Under the pieces are notes generated by a model, which searched no databases, was not told where the DNA came from, and saw nothing but the letters and a program-made list of their open reading frames with translations. DNA of 64,000 nucleotides, taken from assembly GCA_013215105.1 (NCBI GenBank), contig JABSPL010000189.1:1-64000 (forward strand), given 5' to 3'. The DNA comes from Flavobacteriaceae bacterium (GTDB lineage: Bacteria > Bacteroidota > Bacteroidia > Flavobacteriales > Flavobacteriaceae). How positions within the stretch are numbered: the first letter of the stretch is position 1; every line of letters starts with the position of its first letter. The position numbers were made by a program, and so were the translations under genes. Of this stretch, positions 52,586-61,791 are shown in pieces.

Positions 52586-54001
52586 TTATTTTTTTTTAGG
52601 CTTATAATTAGGATTGTTCCTGTTTGCCTTTTCATTATTAGCAGCTCTTTTACTGTCTGTGTCAGCTTCTGTTTTATTCGATTTTTTATTGTTAGGTTTG
52701 TTTTTGTTTGATTTTTTATTGTTTTTCTTGTCGGCACTATCTTCAACCTTTACTTTATTTTTTCTATTAGGATTATCTCTATTAGATTTATCGTTGTTTT
52801 TCTTATCAGCATTACCACTAATATTAAGATTTCCCTCTTTGTCTTTTATATTTTTATTACTTAGCTCCGAATTTTTAGTTGTTCTTTTTCTTTTATTCTT
52901 CTTTACTTTCTTCTTGTCAAACCTATTTATATTATCTTCTCCTACAGCATTTTCGAAATTAACAGCTACTTCTTCAATCTCTTCTATTTCAAAATCTTCC
53001 AAAGAAGCTACTGTCTCTTTGTTTTTATTAGCCTCTATTATTTCCTGTACTTGTTCCAATTCTAGCTTATACCATTTAAAAGAACTGTCTTTATAGGTAT
53101 ACCATACTATTTTTTTGAATATATCCATTTTTACAAATACACCTATTCCTGCTTTGGTATGCAACACTATATCTTGCTTAGGAAATCCTTTTAAAGCATC
53201 CAAATAAGTATCAAGTTCGTAGTTAAGACAACATTTAAGTTTACCACATTGCCCTGCTAACTTTAGCGGATTCAAAGATAATTGTTGGTATCGTGCCGAT
53301 GCTGTATTTACTTTTCTGAAATCGGTAAGCCAAGTAGAACAACACAGTTCTCTACCACAAGAGCCTATCCCTCCTAGTCTAGCTGCTTCTTGCCTTAAAC
53401 CTATTTGCTTCATTTCTATTCTTATACTAAATTCACTAGCATAGTCTCTTACCAATTGCCTAAAATCGACACGTTCATCTGCAGTATAATAGAAAGTAGC
53501 TTTACAGCCATCTCCTTGATATTCCACATCTGAAAGTTTCATTTTAAGTCCTAAATCTATTATTATTTCTCTGGCTTTCTTTTGAGTATCTTTTTCTTTT
53601 TCTCTATATTTATGCCAAGTATCTATATCTCTTTGGTTCGATTTCCTGTATATTTTAAGAACTTCAGCGCTATCTTTAAGTTTTTTCTTTTTATGCATCT
53701 GTACTTTCACTAGTTCTCCTGACAGAGAAATACTACCCACATCGTGACCAGAGCTACTTTCTACAGTTACCAAATCGCCCATACTTAGAGGTAATTCTTT
53801 ATAATTTCTAAAAAAATGTTTCCTACCATTCTTAAATCTAACTTCGTAGATATCGAAAGGTTTCTGATTAGAAGGTAAAGTCATATTTGACAACCAGTCA
53901 AATATTGATAATTTCTCACAGCCTCCTGTAGAGCAATTACCGTTACTTTTACATCCTTTTGGCACTCCGTTATCTTTAGTAGAGCAATTAGTACAGCTCA
54001 T
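52586..54001 (-). CDS. ricT: RicT (PSP1-domain regulatory Fe-S complex subunit)
   Basis: A 471-residue protein of the RicT/YaaT family. The N-terminus is Cys-rich (SCTNCSTKDNG, CSTGGC). The PSP1 domain spans about residues 60-290 with the conserved GGIGSCGRELCCSTWL and LAGQCGKLKCCLNYE. The rest is a charged Lys/Asn-rich tail with imperfect repeats of KKNNKSN type, probably disordered. In Bacillus, RicT joins RicA and RicF to affect mRNA processing and competence. It heads the gldH-PBP cluster. Downstream of its stop the same frame stays coding-like after two stop codons, described in the findings. Confidence 0.92.
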   Translation of the reverse strand: MSCTNCSTKDNGVPKGCKSNGNCSTGGCEKLSIFDWLSNMTLPSNQKPFDIYEVRFKNGRKHFFRNYKELPLSMGDLVTVESSSGHDVGSISLSGELVKVQMHKKKKLKDSAEVLKIYRKSNQRDIDTWHKYREKEKDTQKKAREIIIDLGLKMKLSDVEYQGDGCKATFYYTADERVDFRQLVRDYASEFSIRIEMKQIGLRQEAARLGGIGSCGRELCCSTWLTDFRKVNTASARYQQLSLNPLKLAGQCGKLKCCLNYELDTYLDALKGFPKQDIVLHTKAGIGVFVKMDIFKKIVWYTYKDSSFKWYKLELEQVQEIIEANKNKETVASLEDFEIEEIEEVAVNFENAVGEDNINRFDKKKVKKNKRKRTTKNSELSNKNIKDKEGNLNISGNADKKNNDKSNRDNPNRKNKVKVEDSADKKNNKKSNKNKPNNKKSNKTEADTDSKRAANNEKANRNNPNYKPKKK

Positions 54002-54086
54002 AGTATATATATATATTAAGGTAACAGTCTTATTGTTTTACTAATTAAACTGTTATACGATTAGTTTTTGTCATTCACTTAATCTG

Positions 54087-54118
54087 TAAATATATGTTTT
54101 CTACATTAATTTAACAAA
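54087..54118 (-). promoter_or_regulatory. Promoter of the ricT-gldH-PBP operon
   Basis: On the minus strand TTTTTG, a 20-nt spacer and TATATTTA, one base from consensus. The leader would be about 80 nt. Confidence 0.55.
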
Positions 54119-54199
54119 AAAACAAACACTTATTATTTACACCACTAATACAACTAAAAAAATAGTCATATATTATATTGATATAAGCACTAAATTATC

Positions 54200-54229
54200 T
54201 TGTAATGTTAGTAATATGTTTTACTTTAG
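54200..54229 (+). promoter_or_regulatory. Promoter of the exbB operon
   Basis: TTG, a 19-nt spacer and TACTTTAG (TANNTTTG with one mismatch), 27 nt before the exbB ATG. Confidence 0.55.
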
Positions 54230-54256
54230 CACATCTAAATAACTTAACTATATTTT

Positions 54257-54952
54257 ATGTTTTTTACTTTACTACAAGAATCTGAACTAGACAAATACAG
54301 CGAATCAATTTCCGAAGAAAAAACTCTTAGTATATATGAATTAATAATACAAGGAGGTCTTGGAGGTCAAATAATAATAGGAATCTTAGCTTTGTTATTA
54401 CTTGTCAATATGTATATTTATTTTGAACGTTATTTCGCTTTGAAATCGGTAACAAAGATGGATAGCAATTTCATGAATAAAATAAGAGATAATATAGCTA
54501 ATGGAAACATAGACGCAGCTATCAGACTATGTCAAGAAAGTCAATACCCTGCGGCTAATCTTATACACAAAGGTATTACACGAATAGGAAAACCACTAGA
54601 AGATATAAATAGTGCTATAGAAAACGCTGGGAAACTAGAAATATATAAGCTAGAAAAAAACGTAAGTATTCTAGCAACTATATCGAGCATAGGACCTATG
54701 ATTGGTTTTTTGGGTACAGTCACAGGTATGATACTTACCATACACGAAATAGCCAACGCAGGCGGACAGATAGATATAAAATTGCTTTCTAACGGATTAT
54801 ATACTGCCATGACAACTACTGTTGCAGGGCTTATAGTTGGTATTATTTCATATATAACTTACAATCATCTGGTTGTAAAAACTGATAAAGCTGTACATTT
54901 TATGGAAGAAAAATCTATAGAATTTTTAGATTTACTAAACGAACCAGCTTAA
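54257..54952 (+). CDS. exbB: MotA/TolQ/ExbB proton channel protein
   Basis: A 231-residue inner-membrane protein with three helices: about residues 35-54, 134-160 and 175-200. Helices 2 and 3 carry LATISSIGPMIGFLGTVTGMI and LYTAMTTTVAGLIVGIISY, the ExbB/TolQ signature. With ExbD it uses the proton gradient to energise TonB. It begins a compact operon exbB-exbD-TonB-folC with its own promoter, separated from the divergent ricT by 255 nt that hold both promoters and otherwise nothing I recognise. Confidence 0.93.
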   Translation: MFFTLLQESELDKYSESISEEKTLSIYELIIQGGLGGQIIIGILALLLLVNMYIYFERYFALKSVTKMDSNFMNKIRDNIANGNIDAAIRLCQESQYPAANLIHKGITRIGKPLEDINSAIENAGKLEIYKLEKNVSILATISSIGPMIGFLGTVTGMILTIHEIANAGGQIDIKLLSNGLYTAMTTTVAGLIVGIISYITYNHLVVKTDKAVHFMEEKSIEFLDLLNEPA

Positions 54953-54965
54953 AACCTTCTAAAAA

Positions 54966-55358
54966 ATGAAAATACAAGGAAGAAATAAAATAAGCCCTAG
55001 TTTCAACATGTCGTCTATGACCGATATAGTGTTCTTGTTATTAATATTTTTCGTGATAACATCCACTTTAGTAACAGTAAGTGCTATAGACGTACCATTA
55101 CCAAAATCGCAAGGAAAAACCGAAAGTAAAGGTAATGTTTCTATTACTATAACCGAAAATTCTATTTACTATATAGACAAAACAGCTGTACCTTTTGAAA
55201 ATCTTGAAAGCCAATTAAAAAGCTTGTTTTCAGAAAACACTAACTCTGTTTTGGTTATAAGAGGAGCTGAAACTACTAATTACAAAAATGTAATGAAAGT
55301 AATAGATATAGCTGTAAGAAATAAAATGAAAATGATATTGGCTGTAAAATCTAAATAA
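54966..55358 (+). CDS. exbD: ExbD/TolR family biopolymer transporter
   Basis: A 130-residue protein with one N-terminal membrane helix (about residues 20-44) and a periplasmic domain. The helix begins SSMTDIVFLLLIFFVITST with Asp20, the proton-path residue. VPLPKSQGK follows the helix. The periplasmic domain ends LAVKSK. It forms the energising complex with ExbB and TonB. Gap to exbB is 13 nt, and its stop abuts the TonB start, so all three are translated together. Confidence 0.93.
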   Translation: MKIQGRNKISPSFNMSSMTDIVFLLLIFFVITSTLVTVSAIDVPLPKSQGKTESKGNVSITITENSIYYIDKTAVPFENLESQLKSLFSENTNSVLVIRGAETTNYKNVMKVIDIAVRNKMKMILAVKSK

Positions 55359-56144
55359 ATGTTAGAATTTATAAACGACAAAAACAAAGTGAAATCAGTA
55401 ATCTTAACTGCCTTGATAGCTATTATGGCATTGTTAGTTATTTTTAACTTCGGAATGCCTTTTATGGATCCTCCCGAAGAATATGGAGTTGTTATCAGTT
55501 TAGGAAATACCGAAATAGGAGGCAATTCATATTCTGAAAAAATTTCTAAAGAAGAAAATACTGAAAAACCTGTAGAGCAAACTTCCAAAGAAACAAAAAA
55601 AGAAGAATTATTGACTAGTGAAAATGAAGAATCTCAAGCTATAATCAAAGAAAAAACTGAGCGAAAAAAGGAAATAAATAAAGTAGAAGAAGTCAAAACA
55701 ATAGAGAAACCAAAACCATCTAAAAGCATACTAGATGCCCTTTCGAGCCTAAACAATGCCGAAGACCAAACAGGCAAAGGTGATAATGGAGAACAAGGGA
55801 AAAGAGGTATTAAATACGGTGTAGAAAAATCAAAAAACTACTTAGGGAGTTCAGGAAGCTCAGAAGGAGGAAACTACAGACTATCGGGAAGAAGCGTAGA
55901 ATCCAAGAAAATAATAAACCCAAATTGCAACGAAGAAGGAACCGTAGTTGTCAAAATAACAGTAAACAATAATGGTAAAGTGACAAGTGCAATACCCGGA
56001 GAAAGAGGCACCACCAATACTGCAAAATGCTTAATAGATGCTGCAAGAAAATCGGCTTTAGCTACAGTTTGGAACACTACAAACGACAATACTTCCAAAA
56101 GTCAAACAGGATTTATAATATATCATTTCTCTGTAACAGAATAG
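55359..56144 (+). CDS. tonB: TonB-like energy transducer
   Basis: A 261-residue protein: a short cytoplasmic start, one membrane helix (about 12-36, ending NFGMPFMDPP), a Lys/Glu/Pro-rich periplasmic spacer with KKEELLTSEN and EKPKPSKS, and a C-terminal domain with GTVVVKITVNNNGKVTSA and ATVWNTTNDN, the TonB/TolA-like fold. A Gly/Ser-rich linker (SSGSSEGGNY) precedes it. It transmits the ExbBD force to outer-membrane receptors. The C-terminal strand lacks the YP motif of E. coli TonB, as is common in this phylum. It is followed by folC after 15 nt. Confidence 0.85.
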   Translation: MLEFINDKNKVKSVILTALIAIMALLVIFNFGMPFMDPPEEYGVVISLGNTEIGGNSYSEKISKEENTEKPVEQTSKETKKEELLTSENEESQAIIKEKTERKKEINKVEEVKTIEKPKPSKSILDALSSLNNAEDQTGKGDNGEQGKRGIKYGVEKSKNYLGSSGSSEGGNYRLSGRSVESKKIINPNCNEEGTVVVKITVNNNGKVTSAIPGERGTTNTAKCLIDAARKSALATVWNTTNDNTSKSQTGFIIYHFSVTE

Positions 56145-56159
56145 AATACCCTAAAAACA

Positions 56160-57392
56160 ATGAACTACCAACAGACTCTAGACTGGATGTTTTCTCAATT
56201 ACCAATGTATCAGCAAAAAGGAGCCGCAGCATACAAAACCGACTTAGATAACACAATATTGCTCTCTAATCATCTAAAAAACCCTGAACACCAATTCAAA
56301 TCGGTACATATAGCAGGTACCAACGGAAAAGGATCGACTAGTCATATGTTATCGTCTGTAATGCAAGAGGCAGGTTACAAGGTTGGATTATACACTTCGC
56401 CACATCTCAAAGATTTCAGAGAAAGAATTAAAATAGATTCACAGGACATAGAAGAAGACTATATAATAAACTTCATATCAGAGAATAAATCTTTTTTCAG
56501 CAAAAACGAACTTTCATTTTTCGAGATGACAGTAGGCTTAGCTTTTTCTTATTTCAGAGACCAAAAAGTAGATATAGCAATAATAGAAGTAGGACTAGGG
56601 GGTAGGCTCGATTCCACCAATATAATAAATCCTGAAGTATCGGTAATTACTAATATAGGACTGGATCACACTCAGTTTTTAGGAAATAATCTAGCGGATA
56701 TAGCCAAAGAAAAAGCAGGTATTATAAAACCTAATACACCAGTTATAATAGGCGAAGAACAAGCAGAAACAATAGAAATTTTTAGAACTATAGCCCAAAA
56801 GAACAACTCTAAGATATCTATAGCAAGTAATCTAAAAACAGATACAACTAGTGACCTGAAAGGATTGTACCAAAAAAACAATATAAAAACAGTAATATCT
56901 ACCATTAAAACACTTAACAGCAATAGCTATTGGAATATAAGTGAAGTTAATATAAAAACAGGACTATCTAATGTTGTAAAAAACACAAATTTGATGGGCA
57001 GGTGGCAAATAGCACAAGATAATCCTAAAATAATATTAGACACCGCTCACAATAAAGAGGGGTTAAAATACACCATAGAACAACTAAAACAAGAAGTAAA
57101 AGGAGACTTGTATTTTGTTTTAGGAATGGTAAAAGACAAAAACACTGACGATATAACATCTTTATTACCTAAAGGCGCATATTATTTGGCCTGTAAGCCC
57201 AACATCCCTAGAGGACTAGAGGTCAACATACTTGCTAACAGTTTAAAAGCACAAGAGCTGAAACACCTAATATTAGATTCAGTTTCAGAAGCAATAGCTG
57301 AAGCAATACGCATAGCTAAACCAGAGGACACCATATATATAGGAGGAAGTACATTTGTGGTTGCTGAGGCTTTGATATATTTAGAGGTCTAA
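56160..57392 (+). CDS. folC: Folylpolyglutamate synthase/dihydrofolate synthase
   Basis: A 410-residue Mur-ligase-like enzyme that adds glutamate to dihydropteroate and to reduced folates. It has the P-loop VHIAGTNGKGSTSHML, YTSPHLKDFRERIKI, IIEVGLGGRLDSTNII, ITNIGLDHTQFLGN and LDTAHNKEG, all expected FolC motifs. It is the fourth gene of the exbB operon, although folate and TonB energisation have no obvious connection, and no terminator is seen before it. It ends convergent with the protease-propeller gene, overlapping it by 12 nt. Confidence 0.95.
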   Translation: MNYQQTLDWMFSQLPMYQQKGAAAYKTDLDNTILLSNHLKNPEHQFKSVHIAGTNGKGSTSHMLSSVMQEAGYKVGLYTSPHLKDFRERIKIDSQDIEEDYIINFISENKSFFSKNELSFFEMTVGLAFSYFRDQKVDIAIIEVGLGGRLDSTNIINPEVSVITNIGLDHTQFLGNNLADIAKEKAGIIKPNTPVIIGEEQAETIEIFRTIAQKNNSKISIASNLKTDTTSDLKGLYQKNNIKTVISTIKTLNSNSYWNISEVNIKTGLSNVVKNTNLMGRWQIAQDNPKIILDTAHNKEGLKYTIEQLKQEVKGDLYFVLGMVKDKNTDDITSLLPKGAYYLACKPNIPRGLEVNILANSLKAQELKHLILDSVSEAIAEAIRIAKPEDTIYIGGSTFVVAEALIYLEV

Positions 57393-60197
57393 AATAAAAC
57401 TAAAATAACTATTTGTACTGTTTTTCAAACCTGGTAAAAACTCATCATTTATCAAAAAAAAGTAATTATAAGATATCATCAGAGGTATTTTATCTAAAAC
57501 ATTAATATTAGCCTTCAGACTTATTCCGTAAGAATCATAGTTTCTAGAAAATTCTGTTTTTTTAATGTTATTTGTTTTAGACATATCATAAAACAAATTA
57601 GCGTAAATCCTTTTTATATAAATAGACCCCAAAGCATTCAAATCGGGATAAAAAAGAGGTAAAGTATAATTGAAACTAAGTTTATAAATATCATCATTAT
57701 AAGGCAAAGACTGATAGCCTCTGGAATAAACAAATTTATCGTCAAAATAATAGTTGTTACTACCTACTGTTTTAAACATATAATCGGCACCTATAAAAAA
57801 ATTATGATTTTCAGCCAACCCTTTGAACAATAGCCAAGAGTTAAACATAAATTGTTCTGAATTTCCGTCTATATTTTTCAGGTATTCTACTTCTATTTTC
57901 TGACCAAAAGCAGGTATAATATCTCTATAAGACATGGCTTTATAATTAGAAAAGGATAATTTATATTCTATATTATTAGTATTATAATTATATAATTGAT
58001 TGTCATTATATTCTATACTAGAGCTAATAAAGTTAACTTTAAGATTAAGTTGTTGACTGTAACTATATTTATTAAAAGTCATAGGGAATTCCAAACCTAA
58101 GCTGTATTTTTTCTCGTCCCAGTTCAAAACCCCTAATTTATGCTTTCCTTCTTCGAGATAACTGTGATATTTTTGTTTACTCAACACTTGCCCTAAAGAC
58201 GCATTAAAAACAGTAAAACACTTAGAGTACTGCAACAAAACATCGGTCCTTGCCGTCTTAGTCTGAAAATTATAATACAGATTACCCACTGCACTTAAGT
58301 CACCCAATAAATTATTGGACAAAACATATGTATTAATAGTATTGCCCGAATAATAAGCACCCCAAGAATGTATATTTATAGCATTCCTAAATCTTTTATA
58401 ATCAGACACACTAAACAAAACACTTTTATAATCACTAGGTTTAATATCTTCTTTTATAGTTTTTATAGCCAAAAGATCACTTTCTATTTCTGGCTTTAGA
58501 CTTATATCAAATCCTACACGCTTATAGTCAATATCATTAATATTTACATACCTAAGTTCAGCGCCTTTACTGTTTGTTATTTCCGAAAACATCACCCTAT
58601 CTTCATTAGCAAAAACATCATAGGCACCAATAGACACAGAAGTAACTTTATCTAAATATTTGTTTTCTGCATTGAATCTATATACATTATCGACACCGTC
58701 AAAACCTGCACTAAAATAATAATTCCCGCTTTTATAAGATAAGTTACTGAAATTAATATACGTTTCTGGGCTTATATCATCAAAGATATCTGTGTTCAAA
58801 TCGTATGTTTTGATACTATTTTTAGAATCATTTCTAGCTATAAAATACAAGGCATTATCTTTCCATTTAGGAAAAACAGGAAGAAAATCACAATTGATAG
58901 TCTTCAATACTTCACCAGTTTCAGTATCTAATATAACCAAGTTGTTAGACATATCACTTTTGGTCTCTACAACAACTATTTTACTAGCATCGTCGGACAA
59001 ACTAGGTGATACGTATTTAGACTTGAACGTTATTTGTTTTTTGTGTTTAGTTTTTATGTTATAAACAATTATATTTCTATAGTTTTTATGTTCCCATCTA
59101 GCACTGGAATTGTACCCACTCCAAGCAACCATACCTTTACTTACAGAAAAGTAATTACTTGATTGAATATTCCCTATTTCTACTATTTCTTCCTCCAATC
59201 CTTCTTGGCTTACACTAACCAATCTAGGTAACGATTTCATGTCGCTTTTTATAGCATAAACAATACCTTCATCCATTTTAGGATTAGAATAATTCACATA
59301 TTCTTTATTTTTATTTCTTTCTATTAAAGGAGTTGTTATAGTTATCTTTTGTTTATTAATATTACTAGAATACCTTTTATGCAAGTCGGTCAAACTTTTT
59401 TTAAAAAGCTCTTCGGTATTTAATCCTGTTTCCCTATCAAGGTTACGACTAAAACTCCCTTTCAGACTACTACTTTGACTATAAACATCTTTTAATATAT
59501 TGTTACCATAATTATTTCTGGCATAATTAGACATCAGATAACCCAGAGTATAATAGCTAGGTATTTTATCCTTATAAGAACCGTTTTTATATTTAGAGTA
59601 ACTATAGTCTTCTCCATCTTTAAGTATAGCCCTTTGATGAGCTGTAAAATAAGGATTACGACCTCTACCCGAAAGGGTTAGTGCGGTTTCAGTAGCAACA
59701 GCATCGCCTTCGTAAAACCAGTCTGGAGCAGCAAGAAAAACACTAGTCGAAAGTCCGTAGTCACCCACTATAACCCTAAGCCATTTGGAAATCCCTTTTT
59801 GAGAATTAGCATATTGTAACACATGCCTAAACTCATGTATAGTCAGTAATTCTACCCAATCTCCAGAACTCATCCCCTTATGACTCTGAGGTGGAGATGA
59901 AATAAAAAACTCACTCCTAAAAAAAAAAGAGCTTACAAAACCGTTAGTAACAGTGGTGTTATTATGCAATAAAATAGAAACTTTACTATAATCACCACCT
60001 ATACTTTCGGTGTTATTTTCTAGTATTTCATGTATTTTATTAGCTACTCTCTGAGCTTGAGACTCCATACCTGTAGCAAAAACAACTTTCACTTTTTCAG
60101 TATCTATTTGTTTCCATTTTACAGATGATGATTCTCCGCTTTGAGCATTAGTTTTCATTACAAAAACAAACAATAACACTATATATATTCTGTTCAT
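57381..60197 (-). CDS. Large protease-propeller-barrel outer-membrane protein
   Basis: A 938-residue secreted protein, signal MNRIYIVLLFVFVMKTNAQ. Residues about 40-200 look like a gluzincin peptidase: TIHEFRHVLQY with H121, E122, H125, and the likely third ligand E163 in WFYEGDAVATE. Residues about 290-600 have TolB/WD40-like propeller repeats (VSPSLSDDASKIVVVET, VFPKWKDNALYFIA). The last 330 residues are Tyr/Phe-rich strands ending SYFSFILDL, a likely outer-membrane barrel. The combination suggests a self-anchored surface or periplasmic protease; no family name is certain. I use the ATG at 60197 because it starts the signal peptide. Confidence 0.75.
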   Translation of the reverse strand: MNRIYIVLLFVFVMKTNAQSGESSSVKWKQIDTEKVKVVFATGMESQAQRVANKIHEILENNTESIGGDYSKVSILLHNNTTVTNGFVSSFFFRSEFFISSPPQSHKGMSSGDWVELLTIHEFRHVLQYANSQKGISKWLRVIVGDYGLSTSVFLAAPDWFYEGDAVATETALTLSGRGRNPYFTAHQRAILKDGEDYSYSKYKNGSYKDKIPSYYTLGYLMSNYARNNYGNNILKDVYSQSSSLKGSFSRNLDRETGLNTEELFKKSLTDLHKRYSSNINKQKITITTPLIERNKNKEYVNYSNPKMDEGIVYAIKSDMKSLPRLVSVSQEGLEEEIVEIGNIQSSNYFSVSKGMVAWSGYNSSARWEHKNYRNIIVYNIKTKHKKQITFKSKYVSPSLSDDASKIVVVETKSDMSNNLVILDTETGEVLKTINCDFLPVFPKWKDNALYFIARNDSKNSIKTYDLNTDIFDDISPETYINFSNLSYKSGNYYFSAGFDGVDNVYRFNAENKYLDKVTSVSIGAYDVFANEDRVMFSEITNSKGAELRYVNINDIDYKRVGFDISLKPEIESDLLAIKTIKEDIKPSDYKSVLFSVSDYKRFRNAINIHSWGAYYSGNTINTYVLSNNLLGDLSAVGNLYYNFQTKTARTDVLLQYSKCFTVFNASLGQVLSKQKYHSYLEEGKHKLGVLNWDEKKYSLGLEFPMTFNKYSYSQQLNLKVNFISSSIEYNDNQLYNYNTNNIEYKLSFSNYKAMSYRDIIPAFGQKIEVEYLKNIDGNSEQFMFNSWLLFKGLAENHNFFIGADYMFKTVGSNNYYFDDKFVYSRGYQSLPYNDDIYKLSFNYTLPLFYPDLNALGSIYIKRIYANLFYDMSKTNNIKKTEFSRNYDSYGISLKANINVLDKIPLMISYNYFFLINDEFLPGLKNSTNSYFSFILDL

Positions 60198-60248
60198 AGG
60201 TTCAAAATTATTCATTTTATTCAATTATACTAGCAAATTTCCGCTTTT

Positions 60249-61010
60249 TTAGACAAAAAAACTCATAACTTCATTATAAAAATCTTTAGGATTTTCGGCA
60301 TGTAACCAATGTCCTGCATTTTTTATTGTCTTTATTTGATAATTAGGGAAATGTTTTTTAATCTTATCAGTATCATTTTCGGATATATAATCTGACTTTT
60401 CTCCTTTCAAAAACAAAGTCGATATTGAGCTATTCATTTCGTTACTCAACCCCTCTCCTACTACTAGTTTGTTTTTTATTATACTGTTTAAATTAAATCT
60501 GAAACCTAATTCGGTTTTAGTTTTCCAATACAAATTTTTAAGTAAAAATTGTCTAGTCCCGAAGTCTTTTATCGTTTTCTCCAATTCTTGTTCGACTGAT
60601 TTACGACTAGTTAGCACTTCAAAGTTTATTTTTCCTAAAGTATCCAAAATCAATGTATGGTGAGGTTCGTACTGCTGAGGTCCTATATCGGCAACTATTA
60701 GTTTTTTTATCAAATCCGGATATTTACAAGCCAAAAACATAGCCGTCTTCCCCCCCATAGAATGCCCTAATACGTAAATATCAGTAAGTTTATGATACTC
60801 TATGTATTCGTACAAATCATCACGCATAATAGGATAATTAAATTCATCGTAATGCGGACTTCTACCGTGATTTCTTTGATCTACTAAGTGTACTTTAAAG
60901 TTTTCGGAAAATTTCTTCCCTAGACTTTTCCAATTATCTCCAGAACCAAAATACCCATGAATGATTATTAAGTTCTTCTTATTATCGCCTATTATATTTG
61001 AATGCAACAT
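60249..61010 (-). CDS. Alpha/beta-hydrolase fold esterase
   Basis: A 253-residue alpha/beta hydrolase without a signal peptide. The oxyanion region is IIHGYFGSGDNWK, the nucleophile elbow is LGHSMGGK with Ser84, and the likely acid and His are in KSDYI and NAGHWLHAE near the C-terminus. DQRNHGRSPH is the usual second motif of YbfF-like esterases. YbfF-type enzymes act on acyl esters or acyl-CoA; the true substrate is unknown. Its stop lies between the pdxJ gene (1-nt gap upstream) and the protease gene, suggesting an operon with pdxJ. Confidence 0.9.
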   Translation of the reverse strand: MLHSNIIGDNKKNLIIIHGYFGSGDNWKSLGKKFSENFKVHLVDQRNHGRSPHYDEFNYPIMRDDLYEYIEYHKLTDIYVLGHSMGGKTAMFLACKYPDLIKKLIVADIGPQQYEPHHTLILDTLGKINFEVLTSRKSVEQELEKTIKDFGTRQFLLKNLYWKTKTELGFRFNLNSIIKNKLVVGEGLSNEMNSSISTLFLKGEKSDYISENDTDKIKKHFPNYQIKTIKNAGHWLHAENPKDFYNEVMSFFV

Positions 61011-61011
61011 A

Positions 61012-61725
61012 TTATTTTAATTTATCTAAATACATATTTACAACATTTTCCAAACCTAAATAAAGAGATTCTGCAATAAGGGCATGACCTATAGAAACCT
61101 CTAAGAGATTAGGTATATTATCTTTAAAAAACTTTATATTCTGAAGATTAAGATCGTGTCCTGCGTTTATTCCTAAACCTAATTCATTAGCTAAAATAGC
61201 CGATTGAGTGTATTTGTCTATACCTTTAAGGTTACCTATACTATACTGACTAGCAAACTCTTCTGTATATAACTCTATTCTATCAACTCCTGTTTTGGCA
61301 GCTGCTTCTATCATTTTACTATCCGAATCAATAAAAATAGAAGTTCTAATGTTTTCTTTTTTGAATATAGAAACTATTTCAGACAGAAAAGATTGATTAT
61401 TGATAGTATCCCAACCTGCATTAGAAGTAAGAGCATCTATAGAATCGGGGACTAAGGTAACTTGAGTAGGCTTAGCTTTTAGTGCCAATTCTATAAATTC
61501 ATCTATAGGATTCCCTTCTACATTAAACTCTGTAGTTATTATTTTAGGTAACTCTAAGGTATCTTTATAAGTTATATGCCTTTGGTCAGGCCTAGGATGC
61601 ACGGTTATTCCTTGAGCTCCAAAATTCTGTATATCAGAAGCTACTTTTAACAAATCTGGAACATTCCCTCCTCTAGAATTTCGTAATGTTGCAATTTTAT
61701 TTATATTTACACTAAGTTTAGTCAT
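61012..61725 (-). CDS. pdxJ: Pyridoxine 5'-phosphate synthase
   Basis: PdxJ joins 1-deoxyxylulose-5-phosphate and 3-amino-2-oxopropyl phosphate to make pyridoxine phosphate. The 237-residue protein has the N-terminal LSVNINKIATLRNSRGG, ITVHPRPDQRHI, VTLVPDS near the middle, and GINAGHDLN and VSIGHALIAESLYLGLE near the end. I start at the ATG at 61725: an in-frame TTG ten codons upstream lies in the TAACTTTG promoter element. It precedes the hydrolase gene by 1 nt and is divergent from the CBS gene. Confidence 0.96.
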   Translation of the reverse strand: MTKLSVNINKIATLRNSRGGNVPDLLKVASDIQNFGAQGITVHPRPDQRHITYKDTLELPKIITTEFNVEGNPIDEFIELALKAKPTQVTLVPDSIDALTSNAGWDTINNQSFLSEIVSIFKKENIRTSIFIDSDSKMIEAAAKTGVDRIELYTEEFASQYSIGNLKGIDKYTQSAILANELGLGINAGHDLNLQNIKFFKDNIPNLLEVSIGHALIAESLYLGLENVVNMYLDKLK

Positions 61726-61752
61726 TATATTTTTTTTGATACTTATCTTTTG

Positions 61753-61760
61753 CAAAGTTA
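61753..61760 (-). promoter_or_regulatory. -7 element for pdxJ
   Basis: TAACTTTG on the minus strand, 27 nt before the pdxJ ATG at 61725. It overlaps the alternative TTG start. No -33 TTTG at normal spacing. Confidence 0.45.
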
Positions 61761-61791
61761 GTATCTTTACATCAATTATTAAATAATTATT

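Noticed and set aside
52586-53010. Repeated KKNNKSN-type units as a possible CRISPR or DNA repeat
   Set aside because: The repeats are imperfect, in frame and part of the disordered RicT tail; there are no constant repeats with unique spacers.
52614-53096. A 160-codon, Leu/Phe/Ser-rich plus-strand frame
   Set aside because: It is antisense to the Lys/Asn-rich tail of RicT; low-complexity coding DNA gives open antisense frames of this kind.
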